This document shows, piece by piece, positions 37,175 through 46,800 of a stretch of DNA of 64,000 nt. This DNA is from Flavobacterium beibuense (GTDB lineage: Bacteria; Bacteroidota; Bacteroidia; Flavobacteriales; Flavobacteriaceae). Positions within the stretch are counted from its first letter, which is position 1; each line of letters begins with the position of its first letter. The position numbers and the translations under genes are program-made. Location: NCBI RefSeq assembly GCF_004151245.1, contig NZ_JUIW01000010.1, positions 62,001-126,000 of the forward strand. Reading direction: 5' to 3'. The notes under the pieces were generated by a model. It worked only from the letters and a program-made list of their open reading frames with translations. It was not told where the DNA came from and searched no databases.

Positions 37175-37738
37175 ATGAAAAACATAGTACTTTTTGCTTC
37201 GGGAGGGGGGTCTAACGCCGAAAAGATCATGGAATACTTTGCGGAAAAGGAGAATTTTGATGTAGTTGGACTGTTTACTAACAACCCAAATGCGGGTGCA
37301 ATAGACAGGGCAAAAAACTATAATGTACCTGTTTTTGTATTTAATCGTGAGGAGCTTAACAGCGATATTGTACTGCAAAAAGTGCAGGCTTTAAATCCAG
37401 ACATTATAGTTTTAGCCGGTTTTTTGTGGAAATTTCCTTCAAATATTATTGACCAATACCCTAATAAGGTTATCAATATACATCCGGCATTGTTGCCTAA
37501 ATATGGAGGTAAGGGTATGTATGGTATAAATGTACACAGGGCAGTTCTTGAAAATAAGGAGAAAGAAAGCGGTATTACCATTCATTATGTAAATGATGAT
37601 TATGATGAGGGTAATATAATATTCCAACAGGCTATTGCTGTTGAAGAATGCCTTACCCCCGAAGATGTTGCGCTAAAAGTGCTATCACTGGAGCACGAGT
37701 ATTTTCCAAGAATTATTGAAGAACTTTTGCAGGGCTAA
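37175..37738 (+). CDS. purN: Phosphoribosylglycinamide formyltransferase
   Basis: A 187-residue enzyme adding a formyl group from 10-formyl-tetrahydrofolate to GAR in purine synthesis. It has the N-terminal phosphate loop ASGGGSNAEKI, the family block INIHPALLPKYGGKGMYG (catalytic Asn and His), and HYVNDDYDEGNIIFQ with the catalytic Asp. rnhA follows 55 bases downstream. Confidence 0.95.
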   Translation: MKNIVLFASGGGSNAEKIMEYFAEKENFDVVGLFTNNPNAGAIDRAKNYNVPVFVFNREELNSDIVLQKVQALNPDIIVLAGFLWKFPSNIIDQYPNKVINIHPALLPKYGGKGMYGINVHRAVLENKEKESGITIHYVNDDYDEGNIIFQQAIAVEECLTPEDVALKVLSLEHEYFPRIIEELLQG

Positions 37739-37793
37739 TTTGATAATTTGCTTCTGAAGCTCTCTTTACATAATCAACCAAATCCACTAAAAA

Positions 37794-38273
37794 ATGGCAT
37801 ATCAAATACATATATACACTGATGGCGCAGCCAAGGGCAACCCCGGGCCGGGCGGTTATGGTGTGGTTATGGAGCAGGTAGGTACCGGTTATAAAAGGGA
37901 GTTTTATGAAGGCTTCCGGCTTACTACCAATAACCGAATGGAGCTGCTTGCTGTTATTGTGGGTCTTGAAAAATTAAAAACTCCCGGAATGGCCGTTCTT
38001 GTAGTTTCCGATTCCAAGTATGTGGTAGATTCGGTTACAAAAGGCTGGGTTTTTGGTTGGGAGAAAAAAGGTTATGCCGGAAAAAAGAATCCCGATTTAT
38101 GGAAGCGTTTCCTTAAAATATACAGGCAGCATAAAGTAGATTTTAAATGGATTAAAGGGCACAACAATCATCCGCAAAATGAGCGCTGCGACCAACTTGC
38201 GGTTATGGCTTCGCAACAGCCTGTGCTTAATATTGATGCTTACTATGAGGCAGAAGGGGAGAAGTTGCTTTAA
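37794..38273 (+). CDS. rnhA: Ribonuclease HI
   Basis: A 159-residue RNase H that degrades the RNA strand of RNA-DNA hybrids. Catalytic acids are readable: Asp10 in IYTDGAAKGNPGPGGYG, Glu in TNNRMELLAV, Asp in VVSDSKYVVDSV, and the C-terminal Asp in NERCDQLAVMA. The basic-protrusion segment (GWEKKGYAGKKNPDLWKRF) is present. Its stop overlaps the convergent unknown gene by four bases. Confidence 0.95.
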   Translation: MAYQIHIYTDGAAKGNPGPGGYGVVMEQVGTGYKREFYEGFRLTTNNRMELLAVIVGLEKLKTPGMAVLVVSDSKYVVDSVTKGWVFGWEKKGYAGKKNPDLWKRFLKIYRQHKVDFKWIKGHNNHPQNERCDQLAVMASQQPVLNIDAYYEAEGEKLL

Positions 38274-38740
38274 AATTGAGCTCTAAAGTTGTCAAGCATT
38301 TTGATATAATCTTCAGTACAAAATTTATATGGTGCTACTTTACTAAGCCACTCCACAGTTGATCCTGTTTTGTTGGGGTCCCACTCTTTTGTCTTGTCAA
38401 TGCCTATCTTTTTCCAATGAATTTGTTCTCCAATATTGTATATTTCGGCGACAATTAATGTGCATGAAAAATCACAATCATCAGGACACATGAGTATTGG
38501 GCAAATTGATGATGTGTTTTTGAGAGGAAGTATTCGGTTCCATACTACTTCTTTTTCAGATTCACTTTGTATAGAAGGGCTTAATGTAGGAATAAGTCCT
38601 TTAAACGATTGTGCCGGATAAAGCTCTTCAAGCTTTTCATCCAGCCAGTAGCTATCAATGTAAAAGTTTAGGAAATCAGGATATATTTCGTAGTCGCTTC
38701 TGTCTAACAGGCTCTTTATGTTATTTGTTGCAGATTCCAT
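38270..38740 (-). CDS. Hypothetical protein, 156 residues
   Basis: Not recognised. A soluble, mostly acidic protein without signal peptide or membrane helix. Three cysteines cluster in ICPILMCPDDCDFSC, which could bind a metal or form disulfides. The C-terminus is helical (TEDYIKMLDNFRAQF). It starts four bases downstream of the pseudogene on the same strand and shares a TTAA with the rnhA stop. Confidence 0.6.
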   Translation of the reverse strand: MESATNNIKSLLDRSDYEIYPDFLNFYIDSYWLDEKLEELYPAQSFKGLIPTLSPSIQSESEKEVVWNRILPLKNTSSICPILMCPDDCDFSCTLIVAEIYNIGEQIHWKKIGIDKTKEWDPNKTGSTVEWLSKVAPYKFCTEDYIKMLDNFRAQF

Positions 38741-38744
38741 TTTG

Positions 38745-39139
38745 TTAACTCCAGCTTATGATTAGTGTTACTAAAGTATCTTTTATTTTTAATATCCCGC
38801 CCATTGCTCCTTTTTCTCCGTCAATGTTATAAATTTTAGTTTTTCCTATTTCTTTAGCAGGTATTTTTTTAGTTTTTCACTTTTCTCAATCTAATTTTCT
38901 ATTTCACTTTTGCCCGTAGTAAATTCAAGAATATACTGTCTTGTAAAAATGCTTCCTTTTTTGGAAACTTTTATATCTTCATTGTCAAAGGGCAATTCGG
39001 TTAACCCGCCCCATTCTAAAGTGGTTTTTATTACTTCGTCTTTTTGCCAGGGGAAAACAATGTTTGAAAATATAAATAGATAAACAGTAAGTATGCTGAA
39101 AGTAAGTAAAATAGAAAGGATTATAAGGAGTTTTTTCAT
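38745..39139 (-). pseudogene. Broken gene: internal TAG and a one-base frameshift, hypothetical protein
   Basis: From ATG 39139 an intact frame gives 82 residues: an N-terminal membrane helix (residues 3-25), then a beta-rich part with TLEWGGLTELPF, ending at TAG 38893-38891. The same frame continues as IEKSEKLKK, then in a run of seven A (38870-38864) shifts by one base and stays protein-like to the end: IPAKEIGKTKIYNIDGEKG, then AMGGILKIKDTLVTLIISWS and TAA 38747-38745. With one A restored and TAG read as Trp (TGG), the product would be 131 residues. The two lesions point to decay. The family is unknown. Confidence 0.75.
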
Positions 39140-39156
39140 AGGTGTTGATTTGTAGT

Positions 39157-39194
39157 AAAAATAAAAAATCCGCTACGTTAATTTGTAGCGGATT
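39157..39194 (-). terminator. Terminator after the VOC gene
   Basis: AATCCGCTAC (39167-39176) pairs with GTAGCGGATT (39185-39194) over an 8-base loop; on the minus strand a T-rich stretch follows. Confidence 0.75.
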
Positions 39195-39214
39195 GTAGTA
39201 TTTGTATATTTTTT

Positions 39215-39718
39215 TTAGCTGTTAAAGGCTTCTTCTAGTTTAGCAATATCCAGTTTTTCCATTTCCAGCAGGGCATTCATCATTTTTCCGGTTTTGGTCT
39301 TGTCAGAGTCGCTAAGTAGTTTGTAGAGTACTTTAGGTACAACCTGCCACGATACCCCATACTTATCTTTAAGCCATCCGCATTGTTTTGATTCAGGATT
39401 CCCTCCTTCGCCAAGTTTGTTCCAGTAGTAGTCTACTTCTTCCTGGTCTTCACATTTGATGATAAAGGAAACCGACTCGTTGAATTTAAATAGCGGGCCA
39501 CCATTCAATCCTACGAATTTAGTGCCGTGTGCCATAAACTCAATTGTCATTAGTGCTCCCTCCGGCATACCGTGAATTTCCTGTCCTTCTTTTCCATATC
39601 TAAAAGTGCCTAAAATTTCACCATCACTAAATATTGAGGTGTAAAATTTGGCAGCTTCCTCTGCATCTTTTTCAAACCATAAATTAACAGTAAGCGGCTC
39701 TTTGACTGAATTTTTCAT
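39215..39718 (-). CDS. VOC family protein, PhnB-like
   Basis: A 167-residue protein of the vicinal-oxygen-chelate superfamily, of the PhnB/3-demethylubiquinone methyltransferase-like type. Typical pieces are LWFEKDAEEAAKFYTSIF, MTIEFMAHGTKFVGLNGGP and SFIIKCEDQEEVDYYWNKL, with GWLKDKYGVSWQVVP near the end. The activity is unknown; many members are annotated only by fold. It is followed by a terminator. Confidence 0.85.
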   Translation of the reverse strand: MKNSVKEPLTVNLWFEKDAEEAAKFYTSIFSDGEILGTFRYGKEGQEIHGMPEGALMTIEFMAHGTKFVGLNGGPLFKFNESVSFIIKCEDQEEVDYYWNKLGEGGNPESKQCGWLKDKYGVSWQVVPKVLYKLLSDSDKTKTGKMMNALLEMEKLDIAKLEEAFNS

Positions 39719-39867
39719 AATATTTTTATTTGACTGATTTTAAGAATATTACAAAGTTATATGTAATGATTTACCTGTAAAGGGTGCATAACGGACAAAG
39801 GATGGGGCATATCACGACAAACTATAAAAAATCCCCTTGATTACTATAAATGAATTTTATGGACAAA

Positions 39868-39899
39868 TTTGCTGTTATCCAACTAATGAAGTATCTTTG
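39868..39899 (+). promoter_or_regulatory. Promoter of the PfkB kinase gene
   Basis: TTTG (39868-39871), 20 bases, then TATCTTTG (39892-39899): a full match to the Bacteroidota promoter pattern. The ATG follows at 39923. Confidence 0.7.
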
Positions 39900-39922
39900 C
39901 ACCTTCATTTTTAATCCTGTTT

Positions 39923-40867
39923 ATGAATAAATTACTTATTGTAGGTTCAGTTGCTTTTGATGCTATCGAAACACCTTTCGGTAAAACCGATAAGATACTG
40001 GGTGGCGCGGGCACATACATAGGGCTTGCATCTTCATTTTTCAAAGTACAGTCGGCTATTGTTTCAATTGTTGGGGAAGACTTTCCACAGGAATATATCG
40101 ACTTATTTTCAAACAGGGGAATTGATGTTTCGGCTATCGAGGTAGTTAAGGGAGGTAAGACCTTTTTCTGGAAAGGGCGTTACCATAACGATCTTAACTC
40201 AAGAGATACACTGGAAACGCAATTAAATGTATTGGGCGATTTTCAGCCTATAGTTCCTCAAAACTTTAAAGATGCCGATGTGGTTATGTTAGGTAACCTG
40301 CATCCGCTTGTACAGATTAGCGTTCTTGACCAAATGGATGCAGCGCCTAAGCTTGTAGTGCTTGATACAATGAATTTTTGGATGGACTGTGCGCTGCCGG
40401 AACTTAAAGAAGTTATTAAACGTGTAGATGTTATAACGGTTAATGACGAGGAAGCAAGACAATTGACGGGAGAATATTCGCTGGTTAAGGCGGCTGCTAA
40501 AATCCAGAAAATGGGCCCGGAATTTGTAGTAATTAAAAAAGGAGAACACGGCGCATTGCTGTTTCACGATAAGCAGGTGTTTTATGCACCGGCGCTTCCG
40601 CTTGAGGAAGTGTTTGACCCAACAGGAGCAGGCGATACTTTTGCAGGAGGGTTTGCAGGTTATATAGCGCAAAGCGAAAACCTGTCTTTTAAGAATATGA
40701 AAAACGCGATTATTTATGGTTCCACTCTCGCTTCTTTTTGCGTAGAGGAGTTTGGTACACAAAGGATGGAACGCCTGCAGAAGGAGGAGGTATTAGACCG
40801 CCTGCAACAGTTTAAGGCTTTAACCCAGTTTGACATCTCGCTGGGACTTGATAACGAAGAAGAGTAA
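39923..40867 (+). CDS. PfkB-family carbohydrate/nucleoside kinase
   Basis: A 314-residue cytoplasmic kinase of the ribokinase/PfkB family. The N-terminal GGAGTYIGLA loop and the C-terminal signature DPTGAGDTFAGGFAGYIA (with the catalytic Asp) are intact. The substrate is not evident; sugars and nucleosides are both possible. The PRPP amidotransferase gene follows 56 bases later, although a terminator-like hairpin lies between. This hints at a nucleoside role. Confidence 0.88.
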   Translation: MNKLLIVGSVAFDAIETPFGKTDKILGGAGTYIGLASSFFKVQSAIVSIVGEDFPQEYIDLFSNRGIDVSAIEVVKGGKTFFWKGRYHNDLNSRDTLETQLNVLGDFQPIVPQNFKDADVVMLGNLHPLVQISVLDQMDAAPKLVVLDTMNFWMDCALPELKEVIKRVDVITVNDEEARQLTGEYSLVKAAAKIQKMGPEFVVIKKGEHGALLFHDKQVFYAPALPLEEVFDPTGAGDTFAGGFAGYIAQSENLSFKNMKNAIIYGSTLASFCVEEFGTQRMERLQKEEVLDRLQQFKALTQFDISLGLDNEEE

Positions 40868-40875
40868 AAAATACT

Positions 40876-40900
40876 AAGGCCTCACTGTGGGGCTTTTTTT
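40876..40900 (+). terminator. Terminator-like hairpin after the kinase
   Basis: AAGGCCTCA (40876-40884) pairs with TGGGGCTT (40888-40895) with one bulge, followed by a T run. It may only attenuate transcription into the next gene. Confidence 0.6.
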
Positions 40901-40923
40901 AATAAACACAACAATACACAACT

Positions 40924-42822
40924 ATGAGTGACGCTTTAAAGCATGAATGTGGTATAGCACTATTAAGATTACGTAAGCCTTTAGAGTATTATAAAGAAAA
41001 ATACGGAACGGCTTTTTACGGAGTGCAGAAAATGTATTTGCTGATGGAAAAGCAGCATAACCGCGGCCAGGACGGTGCAGGATTTGCCAGCATCAAAATG
41101 GATTTAAAACCGGGGCAGCGTTACATAAGCAGGGTACGTTCTAATCAGCCGCAGCCTATACAGGATATCTTTATGCAGATAAACGGAAGGATTAATGAGG
41201 AGATGGCTGCTCATCCTGAATATGCTGATAATGTACAGTTGCAAAAAGAAAATGTTCCTTACATAGGCGAAGTGTTTTTAGGACACGTAAGGTATGGTAC
41301 TTTTGGTAAAAACAGTATAGAGAGTGTTCACCCATTCCTTCGTCAAAATAACTGGATGCACCGTAACCTTATCGTTGCGGGTAACTTTAACCTTACTAAT
41401 GTTAAGGAGCTTTTTGACAGCCTTGTAGAATTGGGTCAGCATCCTAAAGAACTTGCCGATACGGTAACGGTTATGGAAAAGATAGGCCACTTCCTTGACG
41501 AGGATGTAATGGAAATCTACCAGCAGTGTAAAAATGAAGGTTATACAAAACAGGAAGCCTCGGCAGTAATTGCAGAAAGGCTTAATGTTGCTAAAATACT
41601 TAAACGTGCTTCTAAAAAATGGGACGGCGGTTATGCTATGGCCGGTTTAATAGGACACGGTGATTCATTTGTAATGAGAGATCCGGCGGGTATCCGTCCG
41701 GCATACTACTACCAGGATGATGAAGTTGTTGTAGTGGCTTCAGAAAGGCCGGTTATCCAAACTGTATTTAATGTTCCTTTTGATGCTGTACAGGAGCTTA
41801 CTCCCGGTAACGCAATTATCATTAAGAAAAGCGGTGAGACAAATATTGAGGAAATTATTCCTGCACTGCCTAAAAAATCATGTTCTTTTGAGAGAATCTA
41901 TTTCTCAAGGGGTAGCGATGCCGAGATATATGAAGAGCGTAAAGAACTGGGCCGTTTAGTATTGCCTCAGGTTCTTGAAGCTATAGACAGTGATACAGAT
42001 AATGCTGTATTCTCTTACATTCCAAACACAGCAGAAACTTCTTTCTTTGGTATGGTAGAAGCCGCTCAGGATTTCCTTAACCAGAGAAAGAATGATTATA
42101 TACTTAACAACAGGACCACACTTACAGAAGAAACTCTTAAAGAACTTCTTTCGGTTAAGATACGTACAGAGAAAGTGGCTATTAAGGATGCTAAGCTAAG
42201 AACCTTTATTACAGAGGATAGCAGCAGGGATGATTTAGTGGCTCATGTTTATGATGTTACTTACGGTGTTATTAAACCGGAAGATAACCTTGTAATTATT
42301 GACGACAGTATCGTTAGGGGTACAACGCTTAAAAAGAGCATCATAAAAATGATGGACAGGCTAAATCCTAAACGAATTGTTGTAGTGTCTTCTGCGCCAC
42401 AAATAAGGTATCCGGACTGTTATGGTATAGATATGGCTAAGTTAGAAGGCCTGATAGCCTTTAAAGCCGCTCATGAGCTTCTTAAGGAAAGAGGGATGGA
42501 GCATATCGTTGAAGAAGTATATAAAAAGTCGAAAGCACAGGAAAACCTGCCGGATGATGAAGTAGTGAACTATGTAAAAGAGTTCTATGCGCCATTTACC
42601 GACCAGGAGATATCAGATAAGATTGCCGAAATGTTAAGTTCAGATGATATAAATGCTGAGGTAAAAATTATTTTCCAGAGTGTGGAGAACCTTCATAAAG
42701 CGTGTCCTAAGAATTTAGGGGACTGGTACTTTACAGGTGATTACCCAACTCATGGAGGTAACCGTGTGGTTAACAGGGCGTTTATAAACTTTTATGAAGG
42801 GAATGATGCAAGAGCCTATTAA
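40924..42822 (+). CDS. Amidophosphoribosyltransferase family protein
   Basis: A 632-residue PurF-type enzyme, which makes phosphoribosylamine from PRPP and glutamine. It is longer than E. coli PurF (about 505). The Ntn-hydrolase Cys would be Cys9 in KHECGIALLRL, after an eight-residue leader that must be cut off if this is the nucleophile. RGQDGAGFAS and GHVRYGTFG follow. The PRPP-binding loop is LVIIDDSIVRGTTLKKS. The C-terminal 100 residues have no obvious counterpart in short PurF. Whether this is the main purine enzyme or a second copy cannot be told from the window. Confidence 0.85.
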   Translation: MSDALKHECGIALLRLRKPLEYYKEKYGTAFYGVQKMYLLMEKQHNRGQDGAGFASIKMDLKPGQRYISRVRSNQPQPIQDIFMQINGRINEEMAAHPEYADNVQLQKENVPYIGEVFLGHVRYGTFGKNSIESVHPFLRQNNWMHRNLIVAGNFNLTNVKELFDSLVELGQHPKELADTVTVMEKIGHFLDEDVMEIYQQCKNEGYTKQEASAVIAERLNVAKILKRASKKWDGGYAMAGLIGHGDSFVMRDPAGIRPAYYYQDDEVVVVASERPVIQTVFNVPFDAVQELTPGNAIIIKKSGETNIEEIIPALPKKSCSFERIYFSRGSDAEIYEERKELGRLVLPQVLEAIDSDTDNAVFSYIPNTAETSFFGMVEAAQDFLNQRKNDYILNNRTTLTEETLKELLSVKIRTEKVAIKDAKLRTFITEDSSRDDLVAHVYDVTYGVIKPEDNLVIIDDSIVRGTTLKKSIIKMMDRLNPKRIVVVSSAPQIRYPDCYGIDMAKLEGLIAFKAAHELLKERGMEHIVEEVYKKSKAQENLPDDEVVNYVKEFYAPFTDQEISDKIAEMLSSDDINAEVKIIFQSVENLHKACPKNLGDWYFTGDYPTHGGNRVVNRAFINFYEGNDARAY

Positions 42823-42965
42823 TTAGGTTCTAAGGATGCATTTCGTCGATTTTTTGAACTTTTTACCCGATTTTTGATTAAAAAACTTGCAAATTATCGA
42901 AGGTAGTCTTAGTTTTACGGCAAAATAGCATTAGTAAATTAATTTTTACGGTATTTTTGGGGGCA

Positions 42966-42999
42966 AAGAAGGGGAACTATGTTCCCCTTCTTATTTTTT
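42966..42999 (+). terminator. Terminator after the amidotransferase gene
   Basis: A 12-bp perfect stem AAGAAGGGGAAC/GTTCCCCTTCTT (42966-42992) with a TAT loop and T-rich tail. Confidence 0.85.
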
Positions 43000-43038
43000 A
43001 AAAACATTTAAATCGTTTAATTTATAGCTGATTACAGC

Positions 43039-43069
43039 AAAAAAGGGAACTCATTTGAGCTCCCTTTTT
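43039..43069. terminator. Terminator of sodA, probably bidirectional
   Basis: A 14-bp near-perfect stem (AAAAAGGGAACTCA with TGAGCTCCCTTTTT, one mismatch or wobble) with A and T runs on either side, 40 bases beyond the sodA stop. Confidence 0.75.
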
Positions 43070-43108
43070 CTTTTATTTAAAAAATAAATATTAATAATTA
43101 TTTAATGC

Positions 43109-43717
43109 TTATTTTTCGTTAGCGTAACGTCTTGCAACTTCTTCCCAGTTAATAACATTAAAGAAAGCCTCAATATAGTCAGGTCTTCTGTTCTGGTAAT
43201 TTAGGTAGTAAGCGTGTTCCCATACGTCAAGTCCAAGTATCGGGGTACCTCCGCAACCCACTTCCGGCATTAATGGGTTATCCTGGTTAGGTGTAGCACA
43301 AATATCAAGTTTACCTCCTTTGTGTACGCACAACCATGCCCATCCTGAACCAAATTGAGTAGCAGCAGCCTTAGCAAATTTTGCCTTAAACTCAGCAAAA
43401 GAACCAAATGCTTTTTCAATAGCAGCTTCAAGCTCACCTGTAGGCTCTCCTCCTCCTTTTGGAGAAAGTACCTGCCAGAAAAGGTTGTGGTTGTAGTAAC
43501 CTCCGCCATTGTTTCTTAAAGCAGCATTAGACATGTCAAGGTTGATAAGGATATTATCTATCGTTTTTCCCTCAAGATCAGTTCCGTCTATTGCGTTATT
43601 AAGGTTGGTTGTATAAGCATTATGGTGTTTAGTATGGTGTATTTCCATAGTGCGTGCATCAATGTGAGGCTCCAGCGCATCATACGCATAAGGAAGTTTT
43701 GGTAATTCAAAAGCCAT
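43109..43717 (-). CDS. sodA: Superoxide dismutase, Fe/Mn family
   Basis: A 202-residue enzyme dismutating superoxide in the cytoplasm. Metal ligands are His27 in [12 protein letters not shown], His in YYNHNLFW, and Asp/His in [15 protein letters not shown]. Mn versus Fe cannot be decided with confidence; the glycine-rich [11 protein letters not shown] with GSGWAWL is usual for Mn and cambialistic forms. It has its own promoter box and terminator. Confidence 0.96.
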   Translation of the reverse strand: MAFELPKLPYAYDALEPHIDARTMEIHHTKHHNAYTTNLNNAIDGTDLEGKTIDNILINLDMSNAALRNNGGGYYNHNLFWQVLSPKGGGEPTGELEAAIEKAFGSFAEFKAKFAKAAATQFGSGWAWLCVHKGGKLDICATPNQDNPLMPEVGCGGTPILGLDVWEHAYYLNYQNRRPDYIEAFFNVINWEEVARRYANEK

Positions 43718-43756
43718 AATATGTCTAAATTTAAAAGATTAATATTAATTTTAATC

Positions 43757-43764
43757 CAAATTTA
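43757..43764 (-). promoter_or_regulatory. -7 box of sodA
   Basis: Minus-strand TAAATTTG matches TAnnTTTG, 40 bases before the sodA ATG. Confidence 0.5.
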
Positions 43765-43841
43765 GAAATTTTAAGCTTTATAATGAAATAAGATTTTGTT
43801 ATAATTTCTCTTACTAAATACTAAATCCGTAAAATAACTTA

Positions 43842-46800
43842 GTGAAAAACACAGCCTTTTCAATATATAATGCTTCTGCAGGTTCAGGAAAAACATACAT
43901 GCTTGTAAAAGAGTATCTTAAAATCCTGTTGCGTGCTCCTACAGATGATGCTTATCGTAAAATTCTTGCCATAACCTTTACCAATAAAGCGGTAGAGGAA
44001 ATGAAGAGTAGGATTATTACTAACCTTTCGGAGTTCTCAAAAGACGAACCTGATGTAAAGGCCGAGGCATTAATGAAGAGTCTTTCTGTAGAAACTGGCT
44101 TATCATTAGCTACCATAAAAGATAAGTCGAGAGCCATTATTAAAAACATAATACACAATTATGCTTCTTTTGATATTTCTACTATAGACCGTTTTACCCA
44201 TAAGGTAATACGTGCTTTTGCACACGATTTGAATCTTTCGGTGTCTTTTGATGTTTCGCTTGAAACCGAAAACCTGTTACAGGAAGCGGTTGATGCCATT
44301 ATTGCTAAAGCGGGAGAGAATGATGTGCTTACAAGTTTATTGGTAGACTTTTCTGTAGATAAAACCGATAATGATAAAAGCTGGGATGTAACCTATGAGC
44401 TTTTTGAAATAGGTAAACTGCTTATAAACGAAAACAATCGTAATGAGGTAGTCCACTTTAAGGATAAGCCTATTGAGGAGTTTTTGTTTGTAAAGGAAAA
44501 ACTGCGACAGAACATAGCAGAACTTGAAGTCGAAAGCAAAGCTCTGGGTGATTCTCTTTTTGTTTTACTGGAACAAAAAGGTATAGACTTAAAATCGTTT
44601 TCAAGAGGTACATTTCCTAATCACATAGGTTATATACAAAAAGGGGAGCTCAAATCGACACATAAAAAATACCATGAGCCGGAAGATATAGCCGTAAATA
44701 AAACGGCAAAAGATAAAGATATAATTGATTCCGTTTCAGTAGAGTTGCTCAACATGCTTCAAAAGGTGTATAGGAACTATGAAAAGAAAAGCTTTTATGA
44801 AGCGTTCCTTAAAAATATTACCCCCTTATCGTTACTTAATTCTATAAGTCAGGAACTGGATCGCATACAAAAAGAGCAGAATGTACTTTCCATATCAGAG
44901 TTTAACGCCATTATATATAAAGAGATCCAGAACCAGCCTGCTCCTTTTATTTATGAAAGATTAGGGGAGAGGTACAGGCACTTTTTTATAGACGAGTTTC
45001 AGGATACCTCACAAATGCAATGGCATAACCTGATACCTCTTATAGATAACTCATTATCTTCTGAAGATATGGGGGTAAAAGGTTCACTTATGATAGTAGG
45101 TGATCCTAAACAGTCTATTTACCGATGGAGAGGCGGTAAGGCCGAACAGTTTATTGAACTGAGTAAGGAGTTTAACCCTTTTTCAAATCCTGATAAGGAG
45201 ATTATAGAGTTAGGCCAGAATTACAGGAGTTATAGCGAGGTGATTAATTTTAATAATGAATTCTTCTCATTGCTCTCGGGAGAATTTGAGGATGCCGATT
45301 ATAAAGATTTATATGCCAATCACAGCAAGCAGGAATTTAATGATAAAACCGGAGGCTATGTAAATATTTCGTTCCTTCCCGAAATACAGCAGGATGAAGA
45401 GACAGAAGAAACTCCCGATAAAAATGAGCTATATCTTGAAGCTGTTTTACAGACAATACAGGAAGTAAAAGAAAAAGGATTTAAGTACAGGGATATTGTA
45501 TTACTTACCCGCAGGAGACAGCCGGGTGTACTGCTTGCCAATTTTCTGACCGAGAATAAAATCCCGATTTTGTCTTCAGAAACATTGCTTATAGAAAATG
45601 CGGCTGAAGTAAAGTTAATTATCAACTTATTACGCTATCTTAAAAGCAATGTGAATAAAGAGGCTAAAGCCCATTTCCTTTATTTTGCAGCCAATAGTCG
45701 AGGCTTAGGAGAAAGAACACATGATTTTATTGCCGAAGGAATGGAGCAGCCTACGGAGCAGGCTCTTGAATCCTGGCTGGAAAATTATGGAATAAGTATC
45801 TCATTTAAGAATTGTAGGAAACGATCGCTTTATGAAGCGGTAGAAACTATTATAGATGCCTTTATAAAGGAAAAGGGGAACCAGTCGTATGTACAGTATT
45901 TTCTTGACCTGGTGCTTGAAAAAGATGTAAGGGCACAATCAGGTATAGCCGACTTTCTGGAATATTGGGATAACAACGGGTCAAAATTCAGCATACCTTC
46001 TCCGGAAGGAAATGATGCTGTAAGGATTATGACTATCCACAAATCAAAAGGTTTGGAATTTCCGGTAGTGATATTCCCTTTTGCAGAAGAGGATTATGCA
46101 AAATCGCCGCGTGACAAAATGTGGCTTGAACTGGATGATGAAACACTGGGTTTTCAAAAAGCACTTATTGATAGTAAAAAGGAAGTTGCCGAATATGGAG
46201 ATAAGGCTTCAGAGCTGTATATGATAAAGTCGCAGGAAGAAATGCTTGATAACATTAACATCCTGTATGTGGCATTAACAAGAGCAGAGGAGCAACTGTA
46301 TATTATATCTAACAGGAACTTTACTTCTAAAGGCGAACTGACCAATAACATGTCATCTTATTTTATAAAATACCTGATGCAGAAAGGTGTTTTTGATAAC
46401 CGTATAGCCCGATATGAATTTGGTAGTCCGGAAAAAATATCCGGAACTAAAGAATATGTTTCTAACCAGCAGACTATAGAAGTGGTTAAAGAAAGGTTTA
46501 GTCCGAGGGGAGTGAAAATAGCCCAAAGAGAATCCCTTATGTGGGGAACACATCAGCTTAAGGCAATTGAGTTTGGTAACGTAATGCACGAAATATTATC
46601 GTTTGTGCATACAGCCGATGATATAGAGCTTGCGATTGTAAAAGCAATAGAAGCAGGGCTTATTACAAAACTGCAGGAAGAAGAAATTAAACAAAGTTTG
46701 CATGCTATTGTTCAGCACGATGAACTTAAGGAATTTTTTGCTCCGGATAGTATTGTGTTTAATGAGCAGAACATTATCAGGAAAAATATTCAGAACATTA

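Noticed and set aside
40289..40762. Minus-strand frame of 157 residues
   Set aside because: It is antisense to the PfkB kinase gene and looks random in composition.
42823..43108. Possible small gene between the amidotransferase and sodA
   Set aside because: The 286-bp gap holds two terminators and no frame of note on either strand.
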